Source: Corynebacterium sputi DSM 45148 (GTDB taxonomy: Bacteria > Actinomycetota > Actinomycetes > Mycobacteriales > Mycobacteriaceae). From it: DNA of 64,000 nucleotides. Each line of letters opens with the position of its first letter. The first letter of the stretch is position 1. Shown piece by piece: positions 47,379-56,828 of the stretch. Made by a program: the position numbers and the translations under genes. The stretch spans positions 88,212 through 152,211 of the forward strand of contig NZ_ATYV01000002.1 in assembly GCF_000427865.1 (NCBI RefSeq), in the 5' to 3' direction. The notes under the pieces are model-generated. The model did not search any database, was not told the origin of the DNA, and saw nothing but the letters and a program-made list of their open reading frames with translations.

Positions 47379-48731
47379 CTACGGGGTAGCCGAATCCGAA
47401 ACCACGGATTGTTCCGTGGCCTTGAGGGTGGACGGACGCAGGGTGCGCGAAGTCGAGAAGATAAGCGCACCGAGCAGTCCGACAATCGCGAAGGCGAAGA
47501 AGCCCCACGGGTAAGCGATTCCGGCCGTGACCATGATGCCGCCGAGCAGCGGACCGGAAATCGCGCCCAGTCGACCGATGCTGGCCGAGAAGCCAAGCGC
47601 GGTCGCACGGACAGAAGACGGGTGGTTCTCTCCAACGAAGGCGTAGATGAGAACCTGCGAGGAGAACACGAACACGCCGGTGATGAACACCAGGAAGTAC
47701 AGGCCCACCAGCGGCAGACGCAGAGCCAGCATGGCCAGCGCGACGGCCGAGCAGGTGAACCAAATCAGAGCGGTCGTGCGCGGCGAACGGATGTCCGCCA
47801 CACGGCCTGCGATGAACAGACCCACCACGGCGCCGATGTTCAGCACCATGAGGAACGCCAGGGAGTTACCCATGTCGTAGTCGGCAGCACGCATGATCTG
47901 CGGCAGCCAGGTGTTCAGTCCGTAGACCAGGAGCAGTCCCATGAAGGACGTGCCCCAGATGGCGATGGTGTTCAGACGGAAAGTCGGCTGGAACAGGGTC
48001 TTGATACCAACCGGCGCGTCTGAACCTTCCTTCTGCTCCTGCAGCTTGTCCATCTCGGTGTCCGGCACAATGCCGTAGCGCTGCTCCACTGCCGTCGCCT
48101 CAGCGTCCCGGCCACGGGTGCGCAGGAACGCCGGGGACTCCGGCAACAGGAAGAACAGGAACGGCACGAGGATGAAGCCCGGGATAGCACCGGCAAGGAA
48201 CATGGAGTGCCAACCGAAGTCAGCGATGATGACCATCGCCAGCAGAGCGGTAAGCACAGCACCGACGTGGTAGCCGGTCATCAGGGTGGTTGCCGCGGAG
48301 CCGGCCTTGCGCCCGGTCCGGAACTCGGTAACCATCGCGATCGCCGTCGGCAGCGCACCACCCAGGCCCGCACCGGCGAGGAAACGCCAGGTGGAGAACC
48401 AGAACACGTTGGTGGTGAATGCCAGGAACAGCGTGAACAGGGAGAAGAAGAACACCGACACAATAAGCACCCAGCGGCGGCCGAGTTTGTCAGTGAGGAA
48501 TCCGATCACAAGTGCACCGATCGCCATGCCGACCAGACCGATGGTGGTGATCTGGGTGGCCTGCGCACCGGTGAGATCCCATGCTGGATCTTCCAGCATG
48601 GAGGGCAGGGTGGCGCCAAGGACCACCAGATCGAAGCCATCGAGAAGCACTGCGATCCAGCACAACAGGATGACTACGAAAGGTGATTTCGCAGCGGCGC
48701 CCGTAGCGCGGTTGGATGTAGCGGTTGTCAT
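47379..48731 (-). CDS. pcaK: MFS transporter of the aromatic acid type (PcaK-like)
   Basis: 450 residues, 12 membrane segments. The aromatic acid:proton symporter signature DGFDLVVLGATLPSML is in segment 1, with FLTDKLGRRWVLI in the first cytoplasmic loop. PcaK imports 4-hydroxybenzoate and protocatechuate. Six nucleotides separate it from pobA, which uses 4-hydroxybenzoate, consistent with this cargo. The symbol is assigned by family and context. Confidence 0.82.
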   Translation of the reverse strand: MTTATSNRATGAAAKSPFVVILLCWIAVLLDGFDLVVLGATLPSMLEDPAWDLTGAQATQITTIGLVGMAIGALVIGFLTDKLGRRWVLIVSVFFFSLFTLFLAFTTNVFWFSTWRFLAGAGLGGALPTAIAMVTEFRTGRKAGSAATTLMTGYHVGAVLTALLAMVIIADFGWHSMFLAGAIPGFILVPFLFFLLPESPAFLRTRGRDAEATAVEQRYGIVPDTEMDKLQEQKEGSDAPVGIKTLFQPTFRLNTIAIWGTSFMGLLLVYGLNTWLPQIMRAADYDMGNSLAFLMVLNIGAVVGLFIAGRVADIRSPRTTALIWFTCSAVALAMLALRLPLVGLYFLVFITGVFVFSSQVLIYAFVGENHPSSVRATALGFSASIGRLGAISGPLLGGIMVTAGIAYPWGFFAFAIVGLLGALIFSTSRTLRPSTLKATEQSVVSDSATP

Positions 48732-48737
48732 GGAAGG

Positions 48738-49955
48738 TCAAACCTCGTGATTCGGAATGTCGAGCCCGACGTACTGTTCTGCCAGATAACGTCGTCCTGC
48801 CTCGGATTCGAGGACAGCGGTGAGTTCCGCCATGCGGCGGTTGGACTCAAAGGCGGTGCCGTTCGGTGCTTCATGGAGCATCGACGACATCCAGTAGGAG
48901 AAGTGCTGCCCCCGCCAGATCCTGGGCAGGACCAGGTCGGTGTAGCTCTCTAGGTGTGAAACGTCCCCGCGGAGGGCCTTCACCAGGCCCGGTGCGAGCT
49001 GTGCCACGTCAGCGACTGCGAGATTAAGACCCTTCGCCCCGGTGGGTGGCACAGTGTGTGCGGCGTCGCCGGCGAGGAACAGCCGGCCTAGCTGCATTGG
49101 TTCGGTGACGGCCGAGCGGAATCGCAGGACTGACTTGTCGAAGATGTCACCCTCCGACATCGTCAGGTCCGGTGTGTCCGCACGGGTGTGCAGCGCGTCC
49201 CAGATGCGGTCGTCCGACCACATCTCAACGGTGTCGTCCGGGTCGCACTGCACGTAGTAGCGCTGCACCGAGTCGCTGCGGGTAGAGATCAACGCAAATC
49301 CCTCAGGATGGGTGGCGTAGATCAGTTCCTTCTGCGTTTTCGGTGCGTTGACCAACACGCCGAACCAGGCGTACGGGTACTCATGGCGGTGGCGGGCACC
49401 GCCTGCGGTGTCAGAGATCAGCGTCCGGTACGGCGATGCCGATCCGTCAGCTGCGATGACGTACTTCGCCTTCAACGTCGCTGAGTTTCCAGATTCGTCG
49501 GTGTAGTCAACGGTCACTGGGTACTCGCCCATTCCGGCGTTGGCCGCCAGGGGCTCTTCAAAACCGCTGACGGAGTCGACAGTGGTGTTGAAAAGGATCG
49601 TGCCGCCGTCGGCGAGCCTGCGGGCGATGAAATCGATCAGGTACTCGTGCTGGGGGTACACCGCCACGTGATGGCCGGTCAATTCCGTCAGGGCAATGCG
49701 CGTGCGATTGCCGGCGACGGAGATGTCGATCCCCTCGTCGATATCGGCCTCACGGTCCATCCGCTCACCGACTCCGGTGCGGCGCATGAGGTCGAGGGTG
49801 CCCTGCTCAAGGATGCCAGCGCGGACGGTCGATTCGACCTCCGTGCGGCTGCGGCCCTCGAAAACCACCGATTCCACTCCCTGCAAGTGCAGGAGGTGGG
49901 ACAGGGTCAGGCCGGCCGGGCCGGCTCCAATGATGGCGACTTCAGTGGTGTTCAT
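48738..49955 (-). CDS. pobA: 4-hydroxybenzoate 3-monooxygenase
   Basis: 405-residue flavoprotein that converts 4-hydroxybenzoate to protocatechuate using NAD(P)H and oxygen. FAD sites are the GAGPAGLTLSHLLH loop at residues 10-23, the conserved DG of VIAADGSASPYR and LFLAGDAAHTVPPTGAKGLN. The substrate-binding YVQCDPDD segment is present. It follows pcaC by 1 nt, so the feeder enzyme is co-transcribed with the ring-cleavage genes. Confidence 0.94.
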   Translation of the reverse strand: MNTTEVAIIGAGPAGLTLSHLLHLQGVESVVFEGRSRTEVESTVRAGILEQGTLDLMRRTGVGERMDREADIDEGIDISVAGNRTRIALTELTGHHVAVYPQHEYLIDFIARRLADGGTILFNTTVDSVSGFEEPLAANAGMGEYPVTVDYTDESGNSATLKAKYVIAADGSASPYRTLISDTAGGARHRHEYPYAWFGVLVNAPKTQKELIYATHPEGFALISTRSDSVQRYYVQCDPDDTVEMWSDDRIWDALHTRADTPDLTMSEGDIFDKSVLRFRSAVTEPMQLGRLFLAGDAAHTVPPTGAKGLNLAVADVAQLAPGLVKALRGDVSHLESYTDLVLPRIWRGQHFSYWMSSMLHEAPNGTAFESNRRMAELTAVLESEAGRRYLAEQYVGLDIPNHEV

Positions 49956-49956
49956 T

Positions 49957-50358
49957 TCAGCCCAGTTCCTCCACTGCCTTGTTCAGCAGTGCGAAGCCAT
50001 GGTTGCTGTTGGGAACTCCGGCGTAGATGGCGGTGTGCAGGAGCACCTCGCCGATCGACTCGTGGCTGACGCCGGCGCGCAGGGCCGCTCGGATGTGCAT
50101 GTCCAGTTCGCCGTCGTTGCCCACCGCGGTGAGGATGCCGATGGTCAGCAGCCGACGCTCTGTGTGGTCCAGGCCTGGGCGCTGCCAGACATCGCCCCAG
50201 GCGGTGCGGGTGATGAAGTCCTGGAACGGCGCCGTCACGTCCGTCATCTTCTCGATGGAGCGGTCGACGTGTGCGTCCCCGAGGACCTCTCGGCGCGTGC
50301 CCATTCCCCGCTCGTGGGCGGCGGCACGACCGGAGTCGTAGTTGTTGGTGTCGGACAT
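49957..50358 (-). CDS. pcaC: 4-carboxymuconolactone decarboxylase
   Basis: 133 residues. Decarboxylates gamma-carboxymuconolactone to the enol-lactone used by PcaD. The family core is MGTRREVLGDAHVDRS, then GDVWQRPGLDHTERRLLTIGILTA and the histidine region HESIGEVLLHTAIYAGVP. Here it is a free protein; in some actinobacteria it is fused to PcaD, which is not so here. Nine nucleotides follow pcaB. Confidence 0.93.
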   Translation of the reverse strand: MSDTNNYDSGRAAAHERGMGTRREVLGDAHVDRSIEKMTDVTAPFQDFITRTAWGDVWQRPGLDHTERRLLTIGILTAVGNDGELDMHIRAALRAGVSHESIGEVLLHTAIYAGVPNSNHGFALLNKAVEELG

Positions 50359-50367
50359 GCCGGCTCC

Positions 50368-51663
50368 TTAGGTGTTGTCGTTCGTGTTCGAAACGGCCCG
50401 AAGCACCGCATCCACCACATCGCCTGCGTGACCTGTGTGGTCTGCCGGTGAGGTGCTGAAGCCATGCTTCTTGGCGGCCGTCTGCATGAGTTCCTGTAGT
50501 TCACCGGCGACGACAGCCTCGTCGATCTGCGCCCGGGGAACGTACTTCCCAAGCGCCTCGGCGAGGACTGCGCCATCGGTGAGCTCCAGGTTTCGGTCCA
50601 TCGCATCGGTGTCGACGGTGATGCCGTCCAGGCTTGCCCGAATCCGATTGACGGCGGACGCAGTGGTCGCAGCCAGATCGCGAACGGTCTGCCATTCGAC
50701 GTGCCAAGCACCTGTGGCGCGTTGCATGCGCTGGTCCATTGCATCGAGCATCGTGGCAGCAAGCCCTGGTGCCCGACGCGCGTATCCGTCGCAGGCCACC
50801 GCTGCAGCCGGATTGGCCTTGTGTGGCATCGCAGAGGACCCGCCCGGGGCGGCCTCACGCAGTTCGCTGACTTCGGTGGCGGCGTGGAAGACCACGTCGC
50901 CGGCGATCTTACGAACGGCTCCTGCCACCGTCGCCAGGGCATTAGAAACCCGCACCAACGGAACCCGGTTGGTATGCCAGACCAACGGACTAGCGGCGAG
51001 ATCAAGCTCGGATGCTAGTGCGTCGTGGATTGCCACACCGTCCGGGTAGGAGAAAGCCAGGTTTCCTGCGGCGCCTGCGTACTGCACCGGCAGCTTCCCG
51101 ACGGACCCTTCCAAATCTTCCTTCGCCTCCACAACGGACTCCAGCCATCCGGCTGCGATTGCTCCGAAGGTGGTGGGAACAGCTTGCTGACCGAGGGTAC
51201 GTCCGATGACGGTGGTATCTCGGTGGGTCTTTACTAGATCGGTAAGGATCACTCGGACCTGGGCCAAATCCGCCAGGATGACATTGGACGCCGCGCGAAG
51301 GCAGAGCACCAGCGCAGTATCGATAACGTCCTGGCTGGTAGCTCCGGTGTGAATGGCCGACACCGGGACACCGGCGTCCTTGGCCACGGCCTTCAGACCC
51401 TTTGCAACGGGAATCGCCGGGTTTCCGCCTGCCGCTGATGCTGCCGAGAGTTCCGGCATATCAATGACAAAAGCATTGATGAGCGGGAGCGTCTTGTCGA
51501 CAGTCTCCTGCTCCACCAGTCCGAGCCTGCCAACCACTCGCGCAAGTGCTGCCTCGGTGTCCAAGATCCGCTGCACAAACGCCACATCAGAGAGCTCCGC
51601 AGCCGCGGCGGTATCGCCGGACGCGAAGTCACTGTAGATGTTTCGGCACAGGTCGTGGACCAT
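50368..51663 (-). CDS. pcaB: 3-carboxy-cis,cis-muconate cycloisomerase
   Basis: 431 residues of the fumarase/aspartase superfamily; lactonises 3-carboxymuconate. The signature GGSSAMPHKANPAAA near residue 280 contains the catalytic serine loop, with HTGATSQDVIDTA earlier. An in-frame Met 20 codons upstream exists, but the ATG at 51663 follows AAGGAGCT and begins MVHDLCRNIYSDF. The codons for EGSVGKLPVQ contain a CGTCGGGAAGC core (51093-51103) that is probably coding-driven. Confidence 0.93.
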   Translation of the reverse strand: MVHDLCRNIYSDFASGDTAAAAELSDVAFVQRILDTEAALARVVGRLGLVEQETVDKTLPLINAFVIDMPELSAASAAGGNPAIPVAKGLKAVAKDAGVPVSAIHTGATSQDVIDTALVLCLRAASNVILADLAQVRVILTDLVKTHRDTTVIGRTLGQQAVPTTFGAIAAGWLESVVEAKEDLEGSVGKLPVQYAGAAGNLAFSYPDGVAIHDALASELDLAASPLVWHTNRVPLVRVSNALATVAGAVRKIAGDVVFHAATEVSELREAAPGGSSAMPHKANPAAAVACDGYARRAPGLAATMLDAMDQRMQRATGAWHVEWQTVRDLAATTASAVNRIRASLDGITVDTDAMDRNLELTDGAVLAEALGKYVPRAQIDEAVVAGELQELMQTAAKKHGFSTSPADHTGHAGDVVDAVLRAVSNTNDNT

Positions 51664-51688
51664 GGAGAGCTCCTTGCGAGGTGTGGGG

Positions 51689-52327
51689 TCAGATACGGAA
51701 GAACGGGGTTTCCAGCGCGTCATCCTCGTGCATGAGGATTACGTCGAAACGGTACGCATTGTCGCCCTCGCGCTTGAGGATGAGTGCATCGCGGCGGTTC
51801 TCCGGGACAGAAGCGAGCACCGGGTCACCGGCGAGCTCCGCGGTCTCCGGCAGGTATGCGCGGGTGTAGAGACGCTCGAGGATTCCTCGGGCAAATACGC
51901 TGACCTTGAAGTGCGGTGCTTCGGTTTCGTCATTGACGTCGACGGCGCCGGGGACGAGGGTGCGGAAGGTGACTTCCCCATCCTCATTGGCCATACCGCG
52001 GCCCAGACCGCGGAAGCCCTCAGCAGATGCGTCTTCGCCGACACGCGGATCCAGCGGGGACTGATACAAGCCAGCTGCGTCGGACTGCCAGATCTCGATC
52101 ATGGCGTCCTTGACCTTGTCGCCTGCGCCATCGGTGACCGAGAAAGTGACGTCCACGGCCTGGGCGTCTCCCTCCGGAACCATCTCGTTGGCGCCGTCCC
52201 AGGTCAGTCCAATGTGGACATAGGGGCCGACGGTCTGCGAGGGAGTGATTCCTGCAGGTGCGTCGTCCTGGTCGCGGATGTCAGAGACCGGGTAGCGGAA
52301 CGGGCCGTCCGGGTTGCTGTCAATCAT
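51689..52327 (-). CDS. pcaG: Protocatechuate 3,4-dioxygenase, alpha subunit
   Basis: 212 residues. PcaG lacks the iron ligands and builds the structural half of the active site with PcaH. Visible family parts: TPSQTVGPYVHIGLTWDG, the IEIWQSDAAGLYQSPLDPR strand pair, LVPGAVDVNDETEAPHFKVSVFARGILERLYTRAYLP. The ATG at 52327 comes 45 nt after the pcaH stop. Length usual for the family. Confidence 0.93.
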   Translation of the reverse strand: MIDSNPDGPFRYPVSDIRDQDDAPAGITPSQTVGPYVHIGLTWDGANEMVPEGDAQAVDVTFSVTDGAGDKVKDAMIEIWQSDAAGLYQSPLDPRVGEDASAEGFRGLGRGMANEDGEVTFRTLVPGAVDVNDETEAPHFKVSVFARGILERLYTRAYLPETAELAGDPVLASVPENRRDALILKREGDNAYRFDVILMHEDDALETPFFRI

Positions 52328-52372
52328 GGATGCTCCTGAAATTCTTGTCGTTCGAATCGGTGGTGGGCCGGA

Positions 52373-53065
52373 CTACTCGAACGGGGTGGCGTTCTCGCCG
52401 CGCAGGACGATGTCGAACTTGAAGCCCATCGCAAAGTTCTCGCGGGTCTCGTCGTAGTCGAAGGCGGCGATCATGCGCTCACGTGCTCCGGCGGGAACCG
52501 TGTTGTAAATCGGGTCCTGGAAGAACATCGGATCACCGGGGAAGTACATCTGGGTCACAAGGCGCTCAGTGAACTCACGACCGAACAGAGAGAAGTGAAT
52601 GTGCGCCGGACGCCATGCGTTGTGATGGTTGCCCCACGGGTAGCAGCCTGGCTGAACGGTGTAGAAGCTGTAAGAGCCATTGGCGTCCGTCAGCGTGCGA
52701 GCGACACCATTGAAGTGCGGATCCAGCGGTGCCGGCCAGCTGTCGTTCTTGTGGCGGTACCGGCCGGCGGAGTTCGCCTGCCAAGCCTCGACCAGGGTGT
52801 GCGGCACGGGCCTACCGTCATAGCCGCGGACCTGTCCATGGACATAAATGCGCTGACCGACAGCCTCGCCACCATTGGCCAGAGTCATGTCATTGTCAAT
52901 GCCCTGCAGGTCCGCTTCACCGAAGACTGGACCGGTGGTTTCGCCGAGGCGTTCAGGCACCAGCAGCAGGTCGTTTCCGGGATTGCGGAGAACGGTCGTG
53001 CGGTACTCGGGGAACTTCAGCGGGGCGAAGCTGCCCTCGGTGGTGACGTTGGTAATCGGAATCAT
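52373..53065 (-). CDS. pcaH: Protocatechuate 3,4-dioxygenase, beta subunit
   Basis: 230 residues. Intradiol ring cleavage of protocatechuate to 3-carboxymuconate. The non-haem Fe(III) ligands are all in place: two tyrosines (SAGRYRH and QPGCYPWGNH) and two histidines (WRPAHIHFS). The start ATCATCTAG-side ATG at 53065 precedes MIPITNVTTEG. First gene of a leftward unit that continues through pcaG, pcaB, pcaC, pobA, pcaK, the MHS transporter, qsuB and qsuD with gaps of 1-45 nt. Confidence 0.95.
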   Translation of the reverse strand: MIPITNVTTEGSFAPLKFPEYRTTVLRNPGNDLLLVPERLGETTGPVFGEADLQGIDNDMTLANGGEAVGQRIYVHGQVRGYDGRPVPHTLVEAWQANSAGRYRHKNDSWPAPLDPHFNGVARTLTDANGSYSFYTVQPGCYPWGNHHNAWRPAHIHFSLFGREFTERLVTQMYFPGDPMFFQDPIYNTVPAGARERMIAAFDYDETRENFAMGFKFDIVLRGENATPFE

Positions 53066-53141
53066 CTAGGTGACCCCCTCTTAGTGGAAGGAACGTGATG
53101 CAAGTCTCAAGTTATTGCGGCTGTGCGCACAATGGCAAACA

Positions 53142-53156
53142 GTTCGTATCGTGAAC
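53142..53156. promoter_or_regulatory. Candidate PcaR operator upstream of pcaH
   Basis: GTTCGTATCGTGAAC, GTTC-N7-GAAC, 77 bp ahead of pcaH. Shares GTTC-R-TA-NN-G-Y-GAACA with the site at 34948-34962. A separate PcaO site may also lie in this gap, but I cannot point to it. Confidence 0.62.
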
Positions 53157-53273
53157 ATCGGCCTAAAAAGGCAAAGCCCGTTATGTGCAGGACATTTCAC
53201 CAGGCAACATTTCAATTCAGGGTCCACTTAGGGGTGGGGATCAGGGCAACCCCCTTAGCCTCAGACACGAAAA

Positions 53274-53297
53274 GACCCTGTCCCGAAGGACAGGGTC
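53274..53297 (-). terminator. Terminator of clpP1-clpP2
   Basis: A 10-bp perfect stem (53274-53283 with 53288-53297), loop CGAA, followed by TTTTCG on the minus strand. It lies 55 nt after the clpP2 stop. Confidence 0.85.
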
Positions 53298-53310
53298 TCG
53301 GTCCGGACGA

Positions 53311-53346
53311 GGGGTCCGGGAAGGGCCGACGAGGGCGTCGGGAAGC
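53311..53346 (+). repeat. Dispersed element, copy just after clpP2
   Basis: Core CGTCGGGAAGC (53336-53346) and G-rich flank (53311-53335), 5 nt beyond the clpP2 stop and before its terminator. Non-coding. Confidence 0.68.
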
Positions 53347-53351
53347 GAGAA

Positions 53352-53999
53352 CTACTTGTTCAGCTTGCGGTACTCAAAGACCTGGTCGATGATGCCGTAC
53401 TCCTTGGCATCAGCGGCGGTAAGGATCTTGTCGCGGTCGGTGTCAATGCGGACCTGCTCCGCGGACTGGCCGGTGTGACGGCCCAGCGTCTCCTCCATAA
53501 GGGAACGCATGCGCTCGATCTCCTTGGCTTGGATCTCCAGGTCCGACACCTGACCCTGGATACCCTGGGTCGCCGGCTGGTGGATCAGAACACGAGCGTT
53601 CGGCAGAGCCGCACGCTTGCCCGGAGCACCAGCAGCAAGCAGCACAGCGGCTGCAGAGGCGGCCTGGCCCAGGCACACGGTGGAGACATCCGGACGGACG
53701 TACTGCATCGTGTCGTAGATAGCCATCAGCGAGGTGAAAGAACCACCCGGAGAGTTGATGTACATCGTGATGTCACGATCCGGATCCAGGCCCTCAAGGA
53801 CCAGGAGCTGGGCCATGATGTCATTCGCCGAGGTGTCATCCACCTGCGCGCCGAGGAAGATGATGCGCTCCTCGAACAGCTTGTTGTACGGGTTCGACTC
53901 CTTCGCACCGAAGCTCGAGTGCTCGACGAAGGAAGGCAGTACGTAACGCGACTGCGGCATCTGCATGTTCGGGTTCATCTCCATGTTCATGTCATTCAT
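53352..53999 (-). CDS. clpP2: ClpP protease subunit 2
   Basis: 215 residues. Serine peptidase with catalytic serine in [11 protein letters not shown], histidine in [13 protein letters not shown] and aspartate in [13 protein letters not shown]. The N-terminal 30 residues (Met/Asn-rich, [24 protein letters not shown]) form a propeptide-like extension. In corynebacteria and mycobacteria ClpP1 and ClpP2 form a mixed tetradecamer, and both are needed. Follows clpP1 by 24 nt. Confidence 0.94.
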   Translation of the reverse strand: MNDMNMEMNPNMQMPQSRYVLPSFVEHSSFGAKESNPYNKLFEERIIFLGAQVDDTSANDIMAQLLVLEGLDPDRDITMYINSPGGSFTSLMAIYDTMQYVRPDVSTVCLGQAASAAAVLLAAGAPGKRAALPNARVLIHQPATQGIQGQVSDLEIQAKEIERMRSLMEETLGRHTGQSAEQVRIDTDRDKILTAADAKEYGIIDQVFEYRKLNK

Positions 54000-54023
54000 C
54001 GTTGACTCCGTAACCTTCCGGCC

Positions 54024-54596
54024 CTACTCGCGGGTTTCTTTGAGAGAGCTGACGACGTGATCGACGAAGCCGTACTCCAGTGCCTGCTGTGCGGTAAACC
54101 AACGGTCGCGGTCCGAATCGGCTTCGACCTGCTCAACCGTCTGGCCGGTGTGCTCAGCGATGAGGCGAGCCATCTCCTTCTTGGTCTGAGCGAACTGCTC
54201 AGCCTGAATGGTGATGTCCGAGGCGGTACCACCAATGCCTGCGGACGGCTGGTGCATCATGATCCGCGCGTGCGGCAAAGCGAAACGCTTGCCCTTCTCA
54301 CCGGCAGACAGGAGGAACTGACCCATCGAAGCGGCCAGGCCCATGCCGTAAGTTGCAACATCGCACGGCACAAACTTCATCGTGTCGTAGATGGCCATAC
54401 CCGCGGTGACAGAGCCGCCCGGCGAGTTGATGTACAGCGCGATATCGCGCTCCGGGTCCTCTGCGGCAAGCAGGAGCATCTGGGCGCACAGGCGGTTGGC
54501 GATCTCATCGTCAACCTGGTCACCCAGGAACAGGATCCGCTCCTTGAGCAGCCGGTCGAACACCGAATTCGCGGGTGTGTGGTTCTGATCGCTCAT
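54024..54596 (-). CDS. clpP1: ClpP protease subunit 1
   Basis: 190 residues. Catalytic serine in [11 protein letters not shown], histidine in [11 protein letters not shown], aspartate in [13 protein letters not shown]. The order clpP1-clpP2 and spacing match C. glutamicum. Its 249-bp upstream region holds a perfect palindrome (54699-54710); a canonical ClgR site was not found. Trigger factor lies upstream in the same direction, separated by a terminator. Confidence 0.94.
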   Translation of the reverse strand: MSDQNHTPANSVFDRLLKERILFLGDQVDDEIANRLCAQMLLLAAEDPERDIALYINSPGGSVTAGMAIYDTMKFVPCDVATYGMGLAASMGQFLLSAGEKGKRFALPHARIMMHQPSAGIGGTASDITIQAEQFAQTKKEMARLIAEHTGQTVEQVEADSDRDRWFTAQQALEYGFVDHVVSSLKETRE

Positions 54597-54698
54597 CGAA
54601 ACTTTGTTTCCCTTCCGTAGTGCACGGTTCCGCCGTCGTTATTTTGTGTGCAGGCGGCGGCTTGCGGTGCCCAACTGTGTGAACTCTCCGGCTGGATG

Positions 54699-54710
54699 GT
54701 CCACGTGGAC
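54699..54710. promoter_or_regulatory. Perfect 12-bp palindrome ahead of clpP1
   Basis: GTCCACGTGGAC, 103 bp ahead of the clpP1 start. Position fits an operator. No known corynebacterial regulator is recognised. Confidence 0.4.
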
Positions 54711-54730
54711 TTTCCACCTAGAGTAACGAA

Positions 54731-54763
54731 ACGGGCCGCCCGGTTTGTTCCGGATCGGCCCGT
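54731..54763 (-). terminator. Terminator of tig
   Basis: Stem ACGGGCCG/CGGCCCGT (54731-54738 with 54756-54763), with inner CCGG pairing, followed on the minus strand by TTCGTT. It is 83 nt after the tig stop. Confidence 0.65.
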
Positions 54764-54845
54764 GTTCGCTGTGGGCGTTGCCGCCCATCAGCCTCAGTGG
54801 CTTGTACCTCCGCTGCCCAGGCCTAATGGCCGGGACAACTATTGC

Positions 54846-56201
54846 TTACTCAGACTCTGCCGGGGCCTCTGCCTCAGCCTCAGCCAGGTCGAAGTACTCC
54901 TTGACATCGATGTCGTTGCCCTCGGAGTCCTTGACGGTGGCGTCCAGGATCGAGACAGCCAGAGCCTTGCCGCGACGGACGTCGGCGAACAGGTTGCCGA
55001 GCTGACCGGACTGCTGGATCTGCTGGATGAACTGGTTCGGGTCCATACCGTAAGACTGCGCGGTGAAGAGGATGTGGTCGGTGAGCTCCTGCTGGGAGAC
55101 CTCCGGCTGCACCTTCTCGGCCAGCGCGTCGAGGAACAGCTGGGTACGAACAGCTTCCTCGGCGGAGTTGCGGGAGTCCTCGTCGAACTTCTCGCGGGTG
55201 ATGTCCTGCGCCTCGAGCATGGTGTTCAGCACCGACTCGTCGCCACCGAACTGCTGCAGCAGCTGCTGGAGCTGGCCGTCGACCTGCTCCTGAACGACTG
55301 CCTCCGGCAGAGCAACCTCGGTTGCCTCCAGAGCGGCAGCCAGAACGCGGTCGCGAATCTGGGACGCCTGCTCGTTCTTCTTGGTCTGCTCGACCTGCTT
55401 AGTCAGGTCCGCGCGCAGCTCGCCGATGGTGTCGAACTCAGACGCCATCTGAGCGAACTCATCGTCAGCAGCCGGCAGTTCGCGAACCTTCACGGACTGA
55501 ACGGTGACAGTGACCTGAGCCTCTTCGCCCTCGTGCTCACCAGCGACCAGGGTCGTGGTGAATTCCTTGGACTCGCCCTCAGACAGACCCTTGATGGCCT
55601 CGTCGAGGCCGTCGATCAGGTCGCCGGAGCCAACCTCGTAGGACAGGCCCTCGGTGGAAGCCTCTTCGAGGTCCTCACCATCAACGGTGGCAGCCAGGTC
55701 GATGGAGACGAAGTCCTTGTCCTCGACTGCGCGCTCAACACCAACGAGGGTACCGAAGCGAGCCTGGAGGTTCTCCAGCTCGGCGTCAACGGCGGCCTCG
55801 TCTGCGGTCAGTGCGTCGACCTCGACGTTGATAGCGGAGAAGTCCGGAAGCTCGATCTCCGGGCGGATGTCGACCTCAGCGGTGAACTCGACGAACTCGC
55901 CGTCCTCCAGCTTGGTGACGTCAACCTCAGGCTGACCCAGCGGCTTGAGATCGTGCTCGTTGACGACCTCTTCGTAGCGGGTCGGGATCATTTCGTTGAG
56001 GACCTGCTCGAGGATCGGGCCGCGGCCGATGCGCGACTCAATGAGCTTGGCCGGAGCCTTGCCCTTGCGGAACCCCGGGATGGAGACCTGCTGGGACAGG
56101 GCCTCGTAGGCCTTGTCGAACTCCGGCTTCAGCTCGTCGAAAGGCACCTCGACGACGATCTGAACCCGGGTCTCGCTCTGCTTATTGACGGAGCTCTTCA
56201 C
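54846..56201 (-). CDS. tig: Trigger factor
   Basis: 451 residues. Ribosome-bound chaperone and peptidyl-prolyl isomerase. The ribosome-binding signature [19 protein letters not shown] is at residues 43-61, an FKBP-like PPIase domain at about 150-245 and a long helical C-terminal domain after it. The tail is Glu/Ala-rich ([11 protein letters not shown]). It lies upstream of clpP1-clpP2, the usual tig-clpP-clpX grouping, but clpX itself is elsewhere. Confidence 0.95.
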   Translation of the reverse strand: MKSSVNKQSETRVQIVVEVPFDELKPEFDKAYEALSQQVSIPGFRKGKAPAKLIESRIGRGPILEQVLNEMIPTRYEEVVNEHDLKPLGQPEVDVTKLEDGEFVEFTAEVDIRPEIELPDFSAINVEVDALTADEAAVDAELENLQARFGTLVGVERAVEDKDFVSIDLAATVDGEDLEEASTEGLSYEVGSGDLIDGLDEAIKGLSEGESKEFTTTLVAGEHEGEEAQVTVTVQSVKVRELPAADDEFAQMASEFDTIGELRADLTKQVEQTKKNEQASQIRDRVLAAALEATEVALPEAVVQEQVDGQLQQLLQQFGGDESVLNTMLEAQDITREKFDEDSRNSAEEAVRTQLFLDALAEKVQPEVSQQELTDHILFTAQSYGMDPNQFIQQIQQSGQLGNLFADVRRGKALAVSILDATVKDSEGNDIDVKEYFDLAEAEAEAPAESE

Positions 56202-56272
56202 TGCCTTACACTCCTGGTTTGTTGATGTGAGTGGTTATCTTCAACAGATCACGGGAGTGCCCGTGCTGCTAG

Positions 56273-56346
56273 TCGGGGTAGCGGGATTTGAACCCACGGC
56301 CCCTCGCTCCCAAAGCGAGTGCGCTACCAAGCTGCGCCATACCCCG
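56273..56346 (-). tRNA. tRNA-Pro (anticodon UGG)
   Basis: Cloverleaf on the minus strand: acceptor CGGGGTA/TACCCCG, discriminator A, anticodon loop CTTTGGGA with TGG, and T-loop GGTTCGAATCC. 74 nt; CCA is not encoded. Confidence 0.95.
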
Positions 56347-56713
56347 TGACTGTTTGAAGTGTACGTGGACTGCAACAGGGCCGATACATGACCCCTATTT
56401 AACCCCCACAGAACAGCCTCCCGACGCCCATATCCCCTGTTCACACCCAATGCGCGGATCACCACCATGCTGACAAGGCCAGCTCCCTTCGGACGCTTAA
56501 CTACTGCGCGTTGACACCGTTTGAAGGGGCCCACTAAGTGCCCGACGCCTCCAAGAACGTGGCCATTCAGTCCAGCGACATCCCGCTGGTCCATCACCAC
56601 GTGCCAGCCCCCCCACCCCACCTGGGACTTTGCCTGAAGCCAGCTCGTTCGCTATTGTTTATGAAGTCCTAATCGGAGGGCCGCTGCAGCGCAGTGCCAA
56701 CCGGTTGACCAGT
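56347..56713. other. Spacer between two tRNA genes
   Basis: 367 bp with no supported gene, repeat copy or clear hairpin. It must include the promoters of the divergent tRNA-Pro and tRNA-Gly genes. Confidence 0.5.
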
Positions 56714-56788
<75 letters not shown>

Positions 56789-56793
56789 CATAA

Positions 56794-56828
56794 AACCCCT
56801 TCCGAGTGCGTTCGGAAGGGGTTCTTCT
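56794..56828 (+). terminator. Terminator of tRNA-Gly
   Basis: A 12-bp perfect stem (56794-56805 with 56812-56823) with a 6-nt loop and TTCTTCT after it. Confidence 0.9.

Noticed and set aside
45825..48023. A 732-residue open frame opposite the two transporters
   Set aside because: His/Asp/Gln-rich antisense shadow; both transporters on the other strand are certain.
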